A stretch of 64,000 nucleotides of DNA from Stenogyne calaminthoides (Eukaryota > Streptophyta > Magnoliopsida > Lamiales > Lamiaceae), in assembly GCA_037126765.1 (NCBI GenBank), contig JBBCBC010000025.1, forward strand, positions 14,750,175-14,814,174, given 5' to 3'. This document shows positions 1-12,299 of this stretch, in pieces. Position 1 is the stretch's first letter, and each line of letters begins with the position of its first letter. The notes beneath the pieces were generated by a model that was given only the letters and a program-made list of their open reading frames with translations, was not told the origin of the DNA and made no database searches. Made by a program: the position numbers and the translations under genes.

Positions 1-285
1 ATAGCTGGTGTGGAAACTGAAAGAGCAGAAGGTTTAGAGGTTACCTCAGATTGGTCTTCCTCCTTAGCCATGATACAGATGTCATCATCAGATGAGAACA
101 TCAGATCATCGTAGTGGTAGAAATCATCAGCGTTGCTTATCAGACAGAAGTACTCTACAGATGAGTAGCCCGAATCCTCTGATGGTAGATAAGAATCATC
201 ATCCCAGATGTATCAGCTACCATGGCTTTTCTGTCTCTGTACCTTTGTTCACGTCTGTTCAGATTGTCTTCTCTTTATTTTGGAG
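1..285 (-). mobile_element. Continuation of the Copia element interior
   Basis: This stretch lies downstream of the gag zinc knuckle in the same minus-strand element. No clear protease motif is seen before the window edge, so it is assigned by position only. Confidence 0.5.
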
Positions 286-1439
286 TTAGGTCAGGGCAAT
301 CTGCACTGTAATGACCTGGTTTCTGACATTTGAAACCCGCTCCACGGACCTCCTTCTGCCAGGTGAGTCACTTCGTCTGTAGAATCTGTCAGGTGACTTA
401 CCTGACTGATTGTAGTATGAGTTTCTCCTTTCTGATCTGTTGTCTCTCCTTTCATCAGACCAATCATCACTTTTTTTATCTTCTCTGCGATCATTTCTTC
501 GGTCATCAGATCTGGTCCTTTCTGGAGATCTGTCAGCTGGCCTCCTATCTTTTCCTCTGTTGTTCTGATAATCCCTGTAAAATCTACGATACTTACCAAG
601 TTGAATGTTAGATTTTTCAAGTTTTCTGGTTAGCAAAGCAATCTGTTCAGTTTGGCTTATAATATTTCCAACAGGTTCAGTAGACTTTGAGTTGATGTCG
701 GTTGCTTTGAATGCAACTGATTTTGATGTGGCATGAGTGGCTTCGGCAGGAGACTCATCTTCTTCTTCTTGCCCTCTTTCGATCAGATCGAACTCATGGG
801 CTTTAAGGCTCAGAACAGGTTGCTTGGCTTCATCTTAGCAATATCTTGACAATCCTTTATAACTGTGACTTTCATATCCCACTTCTTAGTCAGAGATCTC
901 AAGATCTTGTAGTTGATATCTTTATCTGACATTTCTCGTCCAAGTTCCCGTAGCTTTTTGAGACATGGTGATTCTACCATCGAGCTGATTTATCGTTTCA
1001 TTTGGCAGCATCTTAAGTTTCTCAAATTCACCAGTTCGGCATGCAGTCTGCTGTCTTTTATCAAGTCATTACCTACACACATTTCAGCAAGCGTATCCCA
1101 CATCTGTTTGGCTGTCTTGAGATACTTTATCTTTTCTCTGGTTATCTTGTCCATCGTCTTTATGATTATGTGCCTGGCTATTGTATCGAGAGTGTACAAC
1201 TTTCTTTCTTCTGCATCCATCAGGGCGGGACTCTTTCTGACAAGGCTTCCAGCTGGAAAGTCTGGATCACCTCCTACAGCTGGGTTGTCGTGGTAGATGA
1301 TGATGGGTCCTCTTTCAATGACTTCCATCATCCTGCTGCTTATTGAGCCCAGATGGTTGCTTATGAATATAGTCCACTCTGCATACTCATCAATGGAAAA
1401 TTTAGGCAAATCATGATACATACCCGAAGTATTATCCAT
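286..1439 (-). pseudogene. Copia-type gag polyprotein, frameshifted
   Basis: Reading leftward from the ATG at 1439, the first 149 codons match the N-terminal part of plant Copia gag (DUF4219/UBN2 type), including the segment around MWDTLAEMC. Two or more frameshifts follow at about 1010-960, and a TGA lies near 830. The reading then continues in another frame through an Arg/Asp-rich linker (about 630-380). It ends in a CCHC zinc knuckle around 350-300 (KCQKPGHYSADC) whose first cysteine is replaced by glycine. The start lies just inside the primer-binding site and LTR at 1565-3069, as expected for gag. The breaks mean it is not functional. Protease and polymerase would lie left of the window. 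Confidence 0.85.
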
Positions 1440-1564
1440 GTTGTTCGTGAGTTTGAAAACAAATGAGATTTTAAAAAAGGGTTTTCCAAGATCAGTTCAA
1501 GTGACCACAAAGGTTCTTCCTCAAGAACCGATGATATTCAAAGCCAGTGGTCCATAGAACCACT

Positions 1565-1577
1565 GCTCTGATACCAC
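1565..1577 (-). other. Primer-binding site (initiator tRNA-Met type)
   Basis: The minus strand reads GTGGTATCAGAGC, the standard plant Copia primer-binding site complementary to initiator tRNA-Met. It sits directly inside the LTR end at 1579. Confidence 0.85.
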
Positions 1578-1578
1578 T

Positions 1579-3069
1579 TGTAGGTCCCTAACGGGTTTAA
1601 TGAGGGCAGAAGTCTAGAGGGGAGGGGTGAATAGACTTCTGAAAACTTTTTCGTGCAAGATCAGGTGTGATGGCGGTGCTTTGATCGAAAAGCGAGTGAG
1701 TGAATCGGTTTGGATTGATATCAACTTATCGATCGCCGATGGCGATCGATTCGGTGTCTATCGGTTTAAGCGATGTCTTGGAAGCTAGTTTATACCCGTG
1801 TGAAAAACCAGTTTTACCAATCAGTCTCAAGTCTGTTTTCAATCAGCTGACTGAAGTGTCAAACTGATCAGATCAGTTACTTGGTGCAAGCTGATCCTAA
1901 CTCAGGATATGTATGCAGTTATAAACAAGTAGTGTGCAGTAGTGTAAAACAGTTAAAAGAAGATAGATGCACACAAGATTTATAGTGGTTCGGACAACCA
2001 GTCCTACGTCCACTATTCCCTATCACAAGGGGCACCAACTTAACCAACTGGACTTAGTTTATTGTGTTAGTCCAACACAGTACAACCAACAGATTTTTTA
2101 ACGAGTTCTCACTCAATCTGATCCCATAAATCAGAACTAGAAACCCTAGTTTGAAATCTTGCAAAACAAACTTAACCTAATTTTGGGTTTTGGTAAAGAT
2201 GTTTGTTTGTTCCAACTGGAAATATATCCTAGTGTTTAAGTAGCCTATCAACTAAAGGATGAGATTTCAATGCTAAGAACTAATGGGATGAACACATAAA
2301 AATACACTTGAATGTAATGTTCTTCGTGCGGAAATTTGGCTATAGAATGAGCTTCTTGATAATTTCCATCTTTTTCACTATGAAGAGTAATCCCATATTT
2401 ATAGACCATGAAATCAAAGAGCCGTTGGAGAGCAATTTGAATTTTCGGCTATATTTGGTAGAATTGCAGGTTTGATTTGACGTGCTCAGGGACGGCATGG
2501 CCGAAAGCGTGAATAGTGTCTTTTGTAGCCGTTTTGACTTTGCAGCGCCGAATCCCGCAGTGTCAGCCTTTTTACGTACATGTCACGCTCTCATTGGTTA
2601 ACAAGTACATCACTTCAACATTTGTTCCACCAACTAAAGTTTGACATTCTTCTTGACCTGAAGGTACGTATGATCTGGTGTAGCATTTAGTTAACACCAG
2701 GAGTGAGATGACCTGATCAGTCTACCTGATAGAGCCTTCTGATGCAAGTTGTCTTAGCACAACTTGCTGACTTGGCTGATGTAGGTCTTCTGGTCTTCTT
2801 GAGTCATCTGATCTTCAGGTCTTCTGACTTTGAACTTTATGTCTTCACCTGATTATCTGACCTTATTTGGTCGTCTGATAATTTTTGACCTGACCTATAC
2901 ATATTGAGTTCCCCCTCAATATATGACCTATCTTTTTCATCAGCTATCTATACATTTCAGCTGGTCATCTTAATCTGATTCTAACTCATCAGTCAGCTAA
3001 CAGATCTGACTGGTCCTATTACAACGTGTTTTGGGACTTCCATCAAAACTTAAGACAAATTTCCCAACA
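1579..3069 (-). repeat. 5' LTR of the minus-strand Copia element
   Basis: On the minus strand the LTR begins TGTTGGGAAATTTG and ends GGGACCTACA, giving TG...CA termini over 1491 bp. It is followed by the primer-binding site. Its outer end at 3069 abuts the interior of a different LTR (3070 onward), so the element is nested in another retrotransposon. The partner LTR would lie left of the window. Confidence 0.8.
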
Positions 3070-3269
3070 GAGCTTGAGTCTCCTGAACCACTATACTTTG
3101 ATGTGTTCTTTATCGCTTTATGTTTTACTTGTCATATGCATTTGATTATAAACAAAACACATCACATAGTTTTAAATTCAAAAAATTTGGAATCACCATT
3201 CCCTCACCCCTGTTTTATATGCATTACATGATTTTTTCTCATAACATGGGTTTTTCACCGGGACCAACA
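3070..3269 (+). repeat. Truncated 5' LTR of an LTR element
   Basis: These 200 bp are nearly identical to 4771-4969, the last 199 bp of the full LTR at 3405-4969. They end in the same GGGACCAACA. The missing upstream part was displaced by the minus-strand Copia insertion ending at 3069. Confidence 0.85.
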
Positions 3270-3271
3270 AT

Positions 3272-3283
3272 TGGTATCAGAGC
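3272..3283 (+). other. Primer-binding site
   Basis: TGGTATCAGAGC lies two bases after the LTR end at 3269. It is the initiator tRNA-Met type site. Confidence 0.85.
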
Positions 3284-3404
3284 GGGAGTTCAAAAGTTCA
3301 CTGTTTTCAATGTGACAATCTGAACTGATCTTTTTGAAAAACCCGCTTTCTGTAAAAATGCATATATTTTAATGTTTTGGCGTCATTATCAAAAAGGGGG
3401 AAAT
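3284..3404 (+). mobile_element. Residual interior with polypurine tract
   Basis: Only about 120 bp separate the primer-binding site from the next LTR. The stretch ends in a polypurine tract (AAAAAGGGGGAAA at 3391-3403) directly before the LTR start TGTTGGG. No coding capacity remains, so the element is an internally deleted or TRIM-like derivative. Confidence 0.8.
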
Positions 3405-4969
3405 TGTTGGGATATTTTAGTTTTGATGAATTATGCCAAAACATTATCAACTTGTGTTATTAAAGCTAATCTACAGATAACAAGTTGAGGGGGAACGAGA
3501 GAACAAGTTAAGGGGAACTCATGAAATCGAGCCGAAGATGATCGAGATCGACGAGGTCAGAGACAAGGCCGACGAGATCGGATGAGTAAGATGAGTTCGG
3601 AGTTAAGCGATGAAGTTTGGCAAAATCGGAAGAAAAGAAAAGCTAAGCCGGTTGATCGGAAGAATCGGTTACGATCGGATGGACTGAGATCGAAGGTCGA
3701 TGATCGAAGAGACTCGATCGGATGACCATATCGGATGAGGAGGCGGATGAGATCGATCGAGATCGACGCGGATCGAGATCGGATAAGATAACCTGATCAA
3801 CTAACCCGATGTCTTTAATATGACGCAGATAAACCGATATCTTCGACTGATCTTTATCGACCGATCGCGAAATGATCGATCGAGAGAAGAAATCGAAGAG
3901 AAGTCATCGAAGACAAGTCATCTCAAGTCATGTTCATCGAGAATCGAACGCCATCGATGATCGATACCGAAATCTTTAGTGACACGAGGTCGGGATGTTC
4001 GAAGTCGAAGAGTTGAACTCGGTTAGCCGAGTGTCAAGATACCGATCGATAAGGTCCGCCAAGAGAAGTCTTTGGATCAAGAATCTGAATAAAAGAATCG
4101 AGGACTCGGAAGAATATCAAGACTCGGAAGAATCTCAAGATTATACCAATTAGATTCGGTGACGTGGACCAATGAGAGGAAGACAACCAGCCTGAAAAAG
4201 CTGTAAAAAGCTACAAAATAGTATGGATTTGAATGTGACTCCATCCAACGGTAACATTCAAATCCACACTATAAATACAAGTTCTTCCATCAAATTGAGC
4301 GTGAGAAATGCTTGATCCATCAAGCTATAAAGCCAAATCACCTAGCATTTCCACCATAGAACACTGAGCAAGAAATACACGCATATATTCAAGAGTGTTC
4401 TACCCTAGATCTAAGCACAAATGTAATATCCTAAGCTTAAAGAGATTTTCCCATCCTTAGCATCGAGGCTAAACAAATGTAAGAGAAAATATCACCCTAG
4501 TTGGACACCAAACAATCTTATACCCAAACCCAAAAGTTAGGTTGAGTTTGTTAAGCAAGGATTGCAAGTTAGTTGGACTAGCTTACTTTCTGGGTGCGAG
4601 TGTGAACTCGTTAAACATCTAAGCAATCCCGAAAGGGAGGGTAGACGATCCCGTAGAGGGTGATAAGTCCCGTTTGAGTGAGAACTCGGTAAACATCTGT
4701 AGGCGATCCCGTGGAGGGAGATAAGTCCCGTTTGAAGGAATTTCCCTAAGAACAGGGAGAGTGGATGTAGGAGCTTGAGTCTCCGAACCACTATACTTTG
4801 ATGTGTTCTTTATTGCTTTATGTTTTACTTGTCATATGCATTTGATTATAAGCAAAACACATCACATAGTTTTAAATTCAAAAAAATTGGAATCACCATT
4901 CCCTCACCCCTGTTTTATATGCATTACATGATTTTTCCTCATAACATGGGTTTTTAACCGGGACCAACA
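3405..4969 (+). repeat. 3' LTR, full length
   Basis: The LTR runs from TGTTGGGATATTTTAG to GGGACCAACA (1565 bp). A TATAAATA at about 4271 is a plausible internal promoter. The segment 3540-4140 is unusually rich in GATCG/CGATC words. Confidence 0.8.
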
Positions 4970-5101
4970 TCTATATAAACTCTACCCGTTGATATTCAAA
5001 ATTTTACACAAAATGTTATTACTATTGGGCCGACACATACATATAATCCAATCCATTTATTTAATTTATACATAAAGGTTTGTAAAACTATTCCTTAAAA
5101 T

Positions 5102-5274
5102 TAGGGATGACAATATCACCCCGGCCCGCCCCGACCTGCCCTGATCCGTAGTATTTGGGTCGGACCGCCCCGTACCCGTAGTGAAATGGGGCGGGTCTGG
5201 GTATTACTCGAGACCCGCATCCCGTTTTATATATTAAAAATCAAAATATATGTTATATAATATATGCATCCCTA
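5102..5274. mobile_element. Small hAT-type MITE
   Basis: The element starts TAGGGATG and ends CATCCCTA, which are exact inverted termini. It is flanked on both sides by the 8-bp direct repeat CTTAAAAT (5094-5101 and 5275-5282), the size typical of hAT target duplications. Its interior is rich in GGCCCG-type words, common in plant non-autonomous hAT elements. Confidence 0.85.
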
Positions 5275-5429
5275 CTTAAAATTGTACTCATTGCTCCACT
5301 TTCTTATTTTATGTCTCCAAAATTGAAGTTCAAATTGAGCCCAAACCCAGATGGTAAAGCCCAACCAACCCGAAAAGTAAGTATAAATTTACCGGGCAGT
5401 AAAATTATAGGCCAAAAAATACTGGGCTT

Positions 5430-6045
5430 ATTTGGCCCGACCCATGTGGCCAAGTGGGCCTAATGGACTCGGTCAATTTGCCCGTATGAAATGGGTGGGT
5501 GACCCAATTGGAAACGTCCTACATTTTTTAATAAATAATTTATTTTTTTATTAAGAATTAGACTATGTATTTTATAAAATTGTGTTATTGTTGAAGGATT
5601 TGATCTAATTGGATAATAATTTTTAAATTTATATGTTTATATATAGATTATTAATATGAAGCATTTGAAAATTTATTTTTAAATTATGCGTTTTGATTCA
5701 ACATAATCCTTGTGCGTGAGAAAAATATTCACTTGTCCTCAATTTCTTATATTATGATATTATCAGAGACTTCAAGTGTCTATAATAATTTTTTTATGTT
5801 AATATTTTTCTTCAAAAAAATTAAATTTAGTTCATGTATATTTATTTTAATAAAAAAAATAAAAATTTGGACATTGGGACGGGCTGGCCCGTTGGCCCGC
5901 TAGCCCATGTAAGGTTGGGATGGGCTATACTTTTATAGGCCCAACGAGAATTTGGGCCGGCCCAACCCAACCCAAGAACATCAATTGGCCCGATGGGCTG
6001 GGCTGGGCTGGGCCGGGCGGCCCGAATTGCCAGCTCTATCCAAAA
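5430..6045. repeat. GGCCC-rich hAT-like terminal sequences
   Basis: Two GC-rich blocks (about 5430-5520 and 5870-6040) in otherwise AT-rich DNA carry repeated GGCCCG and GGGCTGGGCT words. The right block ends GGCCCGAATTGCCAGCTCTA, which resembles a hAT terminus. I could not find a matched left end or target duplication. Confidence 0.4.
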
Positions 6046-6049
6046 CATG

Positions 6050-6260
6050 GTGCAAGTTAATCCGGGACAAAGGGAGTAGTATTTTAAAAAATAATCACGT
6101 TAATATTAACAATAATTTTCTAAAATGATATTAAACATAATATTATTATAACAATAATATTTTGAAAAAATATTTTAATAATATTTAATATGAATATATA
6201 TTATAATAATATTTTTTTACGAGCTTAGTATCAAATTAATATTACAATAATAATATTTAA
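6050..6260. other. AT-rich interval with Stowaway-like end
   Basis: The sequence is AT-rich with no coding signal. A Stowaway-like right terminus (GGGACAAAGGGAGTAGTA, about 6063-6080) is present without a matching left end. Confidence 0.35.
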
Positions 6261-6261
6261 T

Positions 6262-6415
6262 GACAAAAACTCGTATAAGACGGTATCCTACATGAGACGG
6301 GATATAAACTAACACAAATTAATATCCATCTATTTCAACATGTTAAAGCGTCATGTCAAAATTATGTTCCACCTCACCATGAGACCGTCTCATGCAAATG
6401 TGTCTCACGTTTAAT
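6262..6415. mobile_element. MITE with AGACGG-type ends
   Basis: Words of the GTATAAGACGG / GAGACGGG type on the left (6272-6300) face GAGACCGTCTCATG and TGTCTCACG on the right (6380-6412) in inverted orientation. This layout is common in short plant MITEs. The exact borders are not resolved. Confidence 0.4.
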
Positions 6416-7889
6416 ATAATCATATTTGTATTATATTAAAAGATATTTTTAATATACTTAAAATAAAATATTAATTAATATTTTTCAGCATTTAAAACAC
6501 TATTATTATAATGTTAATATAATAATATTTTTAATTTATGTTAAGAATATTCTTAACATAAAAATATAATATAATTATTATTATAATTATATTTAATTTT
6601 AATATTCAAGTTATATTAATATTATATTATTATTTAAAGATTCTTGACATACTGGTAAACTACGACTTATGGTAAAGGAGAACGTTTCTTTGTTTTGTTT
6701 TTTTTTTTTTTACTTTTCAATTTTTGATTTGGAAAAGCAAGATCACTCAGTGGAGCTGGAGGTGTGGCTAATTGATATCTTAGTCATTTTTTAACGGAGA
6801 AAACTTTTGGTAACTCTAAATTAATAATCTCCTTTTGGAAACAAGTTTTTTTTTTCTTTTGCTAATGAGTAATGTGTGTAATTATGGAAATGTGTCGTTT
6901 TTATTTTTAGAGATATTTATTCTACATTAGATCAAAAATATTATTAATTATTTTAGTATCTTAAATATTATTCATATAGTTAATAAATAATGTTATTAAT
7001 ATAAAAATATGTTTAGTATTCCCAATATTTAGGGTGTTTTAATATAAATTTATTGAAATAATGTTGATAAAATGTTGGGGTAGAATGGATAAATCAACTT
7101 TATGAAAAAGTAAAAAAGACTTTATTAGAGGGTTAATTAAATAGTAATGAGCAAAATGTGGCGCAAAAATCGACAACATTAAAAATATATTAAAAAGAAT
7201 TGAGATGACAAAGAAAAGTTAAAAAAAAAGTGAGAATGAATAATGTTACACCAAATTTTCCCCCAAAACATAATTCCTTATTACACCAAAGTTTCCCCCA
7301 ATTACACATTTCTAACCTATTACACCATCATTAACAATAAATAAAAAAAAATCTTCCAACCACCTCGGTCTTTATATGTCATAAATACATCCCATCTTCA
7401 AACCTACCACAACATATAAATGCAGATTTATTGACCATGGCTCAAACTAGAATCCATTTAAGTTATGAAGAAAAAAAAAAAGATTAAAATATCTACTTTT
7501 TGGAAAATGAATAAGCGTGGAATGAAAAGCTAAAAGAGTGATTGGATGTGAAAAAACAATTGATCAAGGTAAGCCCATTTCATATTATTTCATCTAGAAC
7601 CGGAAAGAAGATAAGGAAAACAGTTTTTGGATGAAAGAAGATCAAAGTATGATTGGGATGTAAAGGTCTACCATTAGTTTTTTTCTTTTGAATAGTTGGA
7701 AGATGGATTGAAAAATTTTACATACAAATGCCATCAAGCCATCACTATTAGATCAAAATAAGATTGCAAATAATTTTTAATCAACTCTATGTAAAAAGCA
7801 ACATCATTTTAATAAAGATGCACAATGTCATCCACATAGATGAAAAGTGGTTTTATTAAAAACTTAGATTAAAAAAAATTAGGAGTTAA
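6416..7889. other. AT-rich intergenic sequence
   Basis: No coding signal, RNA gene or clear repeat was recognised. It may include the decayed 5' part of the mariner element that follows. Confidence 0.5.
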
Positions 7890-8678
7890 GAGATTTATTC
7901 AAAGGTTATGTTCATTTGTGCTATTGGGGAGGCCCCTATATGCAAATGAATAATTATGTTTTGGAAAGATAGGGATGTTTCCATTTCAAGAAAAATACTA
8001 TCAAAATGGAGACAAAGAATATTGAATCCATAAAAGCAAATCATGAATATTATCAAATACAATAATCGATTATATTTCATCATTTTCTAAATGAGTATCA
8101 TCAACATAGTTGGTTACTTCAATTAAAATGTTCTAAATAGAGCAAGTATCCTAAACATACATGTTGGTTAATATTTTTTTAATGATTATACCAAAGATTT
8201 AAAGAGAAGTGGCCCAAAAATGCAAGCAAACAAATTTTCATCCAAAGAAGACAATGCCAAACCACACATTTCGGATAATGATCCGATACCGTTATAGCTC
8301 ACTGATGGCTACAACATTTTTGCCAACCACCCAACTCTCCGATTCTAACATTAATGATTTAGGATACTTTGCATCAATTCAAGCATTACAGCCAGAAGAA
8401 GAAGGCTAATGAACTATGTGCAAATGTAGCTAAATCATTTGAACAACTAGATGCAATTACTCTTAACAAAGTGTTTTTAGTTTGCGAGTTGTTGTTGCAT
8501 AGAGATTTGAAGGAAAAAGGAGACAACAATTTTATACCGAGTTATCAAGGATTATACCGATAATCTTGAGGTTGATGAAAGTTTGGTAAGAGAATGCATA
8601 GAATATTTAATGCAACTTGACAATGGAGTGGGAGTAAAAAAGTTCATGGCCAAACTTATGAGGGATTTAGGGTATTAG
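7890..8678 (+). pseudogene. Mariner-like transposase relic
   Basis: Fragments in shifting frames match plant mariner-like (Tc1/mariner, DD39D) transposase. A block around 7905-8000 resembles the segment that reads GKIGMFPF in this relic. The second catalytic Asp is in DNAKPH (codons from 8250), and the third is at QLSDSNINDLG (8341 onward). After that come the helical C-terminus (KSFEQLDAITLNKVFL, 8426-8480) and a final stop at 8676-8678. A one-base deletion at about 8340 and other shifts break the frame. This family mobilises Stowaway MITEs, and a Stowaway-like element lies at 44753. Confidence 0.75.
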
Positions 8679-8863
8679 GGGTGTAGAAATTGGTGTAATA
8701 GGCAAACTTTTTGTACATTTTGGTGAATTTATTGCATAAACAAAGTAGATAAACTTCTGTATTATCATTGTTTGAAAGAAACATTAAGGTTCCTTTTGGT
8801 TTGTATTTTGGCAATCAAGATGAAATGAATGGCTTTATTGAAAAAATTTATTGAAAAATCGTT

Positions 8864-9815
8864 CATCATTGGGAGAAGCCCAATGATGTAAATTTATCCT
8901 AAATCACAAACACATGATTGGTTGCTATAATACATCAACATATGCAAAACCACCGAACAATCGGAAACATTTACCCACATCGTAAACACCAATTTTATTC
9001 ATTTTTTAGGGATCGGGTCAATTTTTCTCGGTTTTCAAACGTAAACAAGCAAGTTTGAAACACAATTTCAACCCTCAGAACAATTTCATCATTGGGAGAA
9101 GCCCAATGATGTAAATTAAAGATCCTAAATCACAAACACATGATTGGTTGCTATAATACATCAACATATTGAACAAAACCACATTTACCCACATATGCAA
9201 CTGTAAACACCAATTTTATTCATCATTTTAGGGAGTCGGGTCAATTTTTTCGGTTTTCAAAAGTAAAACAAAGAAGTTTGAAACACAATTTCAACCCTCG
9301 AACAATTTCATCATCAATGATGTAAATTAAGATCCTAAATCACAAACACATGATTGGTTGCTATAATACATCAACATATGCAAAACCAATATAACAATAA
9401 TTTTATTTAAACACCAATTTTATTCATCATTTTAGGGAATCAATTTTTTCGGTTTTCAAACGCGAAGCAAATTAGTTTGAAAAAATTTCAATCGAGAACA
9501 ATTTCATCATTGGGAGAAGCCCAATGATGTAAATTAGCATCCTAAATCACAAACACATGAATTATAATACATCAACATATGCAAAACCATGGAACAATCG
9601 GACCACATTTACCCACATATGCAACTTAAAACACCAATTTTATTCATCATTTTAGGAGTCAGTCAATTTTCTCGGTTCAAACGGTCAAAGAAGTTTGAAA
9701 CACAATTTCAACCCTGATCAATTTCATCATTGGGAGAAGCCCAATGATGTAAATTAGCATCCTAAATCACAAACACACGATTGGTTGCTATAATACATCA
9801 AGCCAATAGAACATA
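8864..9815. repeat. Satellite, about 220-bp unit, 4.5 copies
   Basis: Five unit starts (8864, 9087, 9309, 9505, 9725) share a hairpin sequence. It is followed by a segment ending in CACATGATTGGTTGCTATAA, then an ACACCAATTTTATTCAT segment and a TCGGTTTTCAAACG segment. Period is 196-223 bp. In four units the start is a perfect inverted repeat, CATCATTGGG / CCCAATGATG, with a 5-nt loop. The unit at 9309 has lost most of it. Confidence 0.9.
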
Positions 9816-11460
9816 TGTAACCGTAAACATCAGCCGGCATCAGAATCAGAGGCAATATGAAACAAAATGCCTAGCATCTCAACATGGCCCTTTCGTTTTT
9901 CATCAAGCCAATAGACTTTATCTCGAATTGGGTAGAGGGTACTTGGGATGATAATTTTGGGACTTATAATAATAATTTACTCATTTCTCTCGCCTAAATC
10001 GAGATATAGAGAATTGGGAACCCGAGATTTTTTAGAAACAACATAAATCTTACTATATAAAATGAAATGAACAAAAATTAAATTTGGAACACACTTTGAA
10101 CAAAAAAAGAATTGGATTAAATGGATCGACCATCAAGTAACCTCGGGAAACAAGTTCATCGAGGGCAATTAGAGAGATACATACAACCATGGATGAATAA
10201 TCGGGAGAAACCCGACCCACATCGCTCAAATATAAACAATCTCCTTTTCCTCTCTTCATCCCACCCTTTTATTAAAGGATTTTGAGAATCTAAATATTGA
10301 AAATAATTTAAAAATTATTATGGAAATTTAGGGTTTTTTTAATATTTGAGAAAGCAAATTAGTGATGAATTAGTATAAGTAGACTAGTTAGGGTTACAAG
10401 AGAAGAGAGAGAATAATATTATTATTTTATTGACATTATTGATAATATGAGTGAGAAGGCTAATTAAATGAGTTTTTGGTATTGGGCGATTAATAGATAA
10501 TTAAATGAGTTTTAATAGTATTGGGTATTATTTAAATAAAATGATATGAGAAGGGTGTTAGTTAAATGGGGTATGTCCATTTTAGGAAAAGAAATATTGG
10601 GACAAAAAAAATGGAAATAAAACCTTAAAGATTGGGACGGAGGGAGTAATATTTAATACGAATGTTTATATTATTATATTTATAATATTTTAATTATATT
10701 AATATTTTAAATATCTATTTTACTTGTAGGACAAAATTATTTATACTTATTTTAGTATCTTAAATATTATTCATATTATTATAATAATATTTCTACATAG
10801 TTAATAATATTAATAATTTTATTAGTATATAAATATATTTTATATTAATATTAATATTGTAATAGTATTGAGAAGTGTGGTGAATAGTATTGGGAATGTG
10901 AGAATTAATTCTGAATAGTAATGAAAATGTTGAGTGAATAATATTAAGAAATGAGAGGGAATAGTAATAAAATTTGGACAAAAACTTGTATAGACCTGGT
11001 TCATGCTATGAACCCGAGTCAAACTTGACCCATACACTACAAATGGGTCGATATATATACTTGAGTCCATTCTTTGAAAACAAAAATACCCACACAGGCC
11101 TAAGCAATCCCTCCTTTCTCCACCCAGAAACCCGCCGCGGCCACCTCCCCGCCGCCGCTGCGACCTCTCTTTTTTAGCCTCATCAACTACCTCGTTTGCT
11201 GTAACAATGTTGTTTAGAATATTACATCCTCCAATGAATGTCGATTGATTCGATTTGATCAAATTAACAAGGACCTTCGAAAGGCCGTTGTCAAATCCAT
11301 AACAAATCGAACTCAAGAATCCGAGTTATACTTTGTTTAAGAAAAAAAATATGTAATGTACTATTTGGGTTCACGATATTGTAGGCTACTCATTGATTTT
11401 CCTTTCAGATAGTTTTGAAATTGGAGGATTTGAAATTGGAATTGTGAATTTTATAAAATA
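9816..11460. other. Intergenic, AT-rich
   Basis: No supported gene. A Stowaway-like terminus GGGACGGAGGGAGTA lies at about 10634-10648. A short GC-rich patch (11130-11165) contains GCCGCC words. Confidence 0.5.
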
Positions 11461-11945
11461 TCAGTGATAGTTTTATAGCATAACAGTGAGAGTTCTATTA
11501 AATAACAGTGATAATTTTATAGCATAACAATGAGAGTTTTAACAGTGATAGTTTTATAGCATAATAGTGAGAGTTTTATAGAATAACAGTGATAGTTTTA
11601 TATCATAACAGTGAGAGTTTTTAGTTTTATAGCATAACAGTGAGAGTTTTATAGAATAACAGTGAGAGTTTTATAACATAACAATGAGAGTTTTATAGAA
11701 TAACAGTGAGGGTTTTATGCCGTAGCAGTGAGAGTTTTATAGAATAACAGTGATAGTTTTATAGCATAACAATGAGAGTTTTATAACATAACAGTGATAG
11801 TCTTATAGCGTAAAAGTGAAAGTTTTATAGAATGACAGTGATAGTTTTATAGAGAATGACAGTTATAGTTTTATAGTGTAACAGTGGGAGTTTTATAGTA
11901 TAACAGTGATAGTTTTATAGCGTAACAGTGATAGTTTTATAAAAT
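11461..11945. repeat. AGTTTTATAG minisatellite
   Basis: About twenty imperfect copies of a 22-24-bp unit, AACAGTGA[T/G]AGTTTTATAG followed by CATA or AATA. Two subtypes (GATAG and GAGAG) roughly alternate, which suggests a double-length higher-order unit. Confidence 0.9.
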
Positions 11946-12299
11946 TATTGTGACGAAGCGAGAACAGGTGGAATGCGATGACGAGAGCAGCGCGCGAGTG
12001 AGACAAAAATTTGGGTCAACCCATTCTCAAAATGAATCATATTGAATTAGATTTCATAGAGTGAACCTGATTCACAAGAGTGTTACTCTAAAATTTGAGA
12101 ATGAATAGTATTGAGAATTGAAAGAATTTTTGAAAAATTAAAAATTGAGAAGAAAAATGAGAAAAAAAGTCAAAAGAAAGCGCACAACTTTAGTCTTTTT
12201 TTCAAAAAGCATATGCAGCCAATCATCATCATGCAGACCATCACCCGCCCCCGCCACTTCCCATCTTTAGCAAAAGTCCCATCTTATTATTTTTTTTTT

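Noticed and set aside
8864..9815. Regular repeats considered as a CRISPR-like array
   Set aside because: Units of about 220 bp are similar along their whole length with no unique spacers, no cas genes are present, and the context is a plant genome.
10053..10259. 68-codon minus-strand frame
   Set aside because: Short, no family resemblance, no splice or promoter context.
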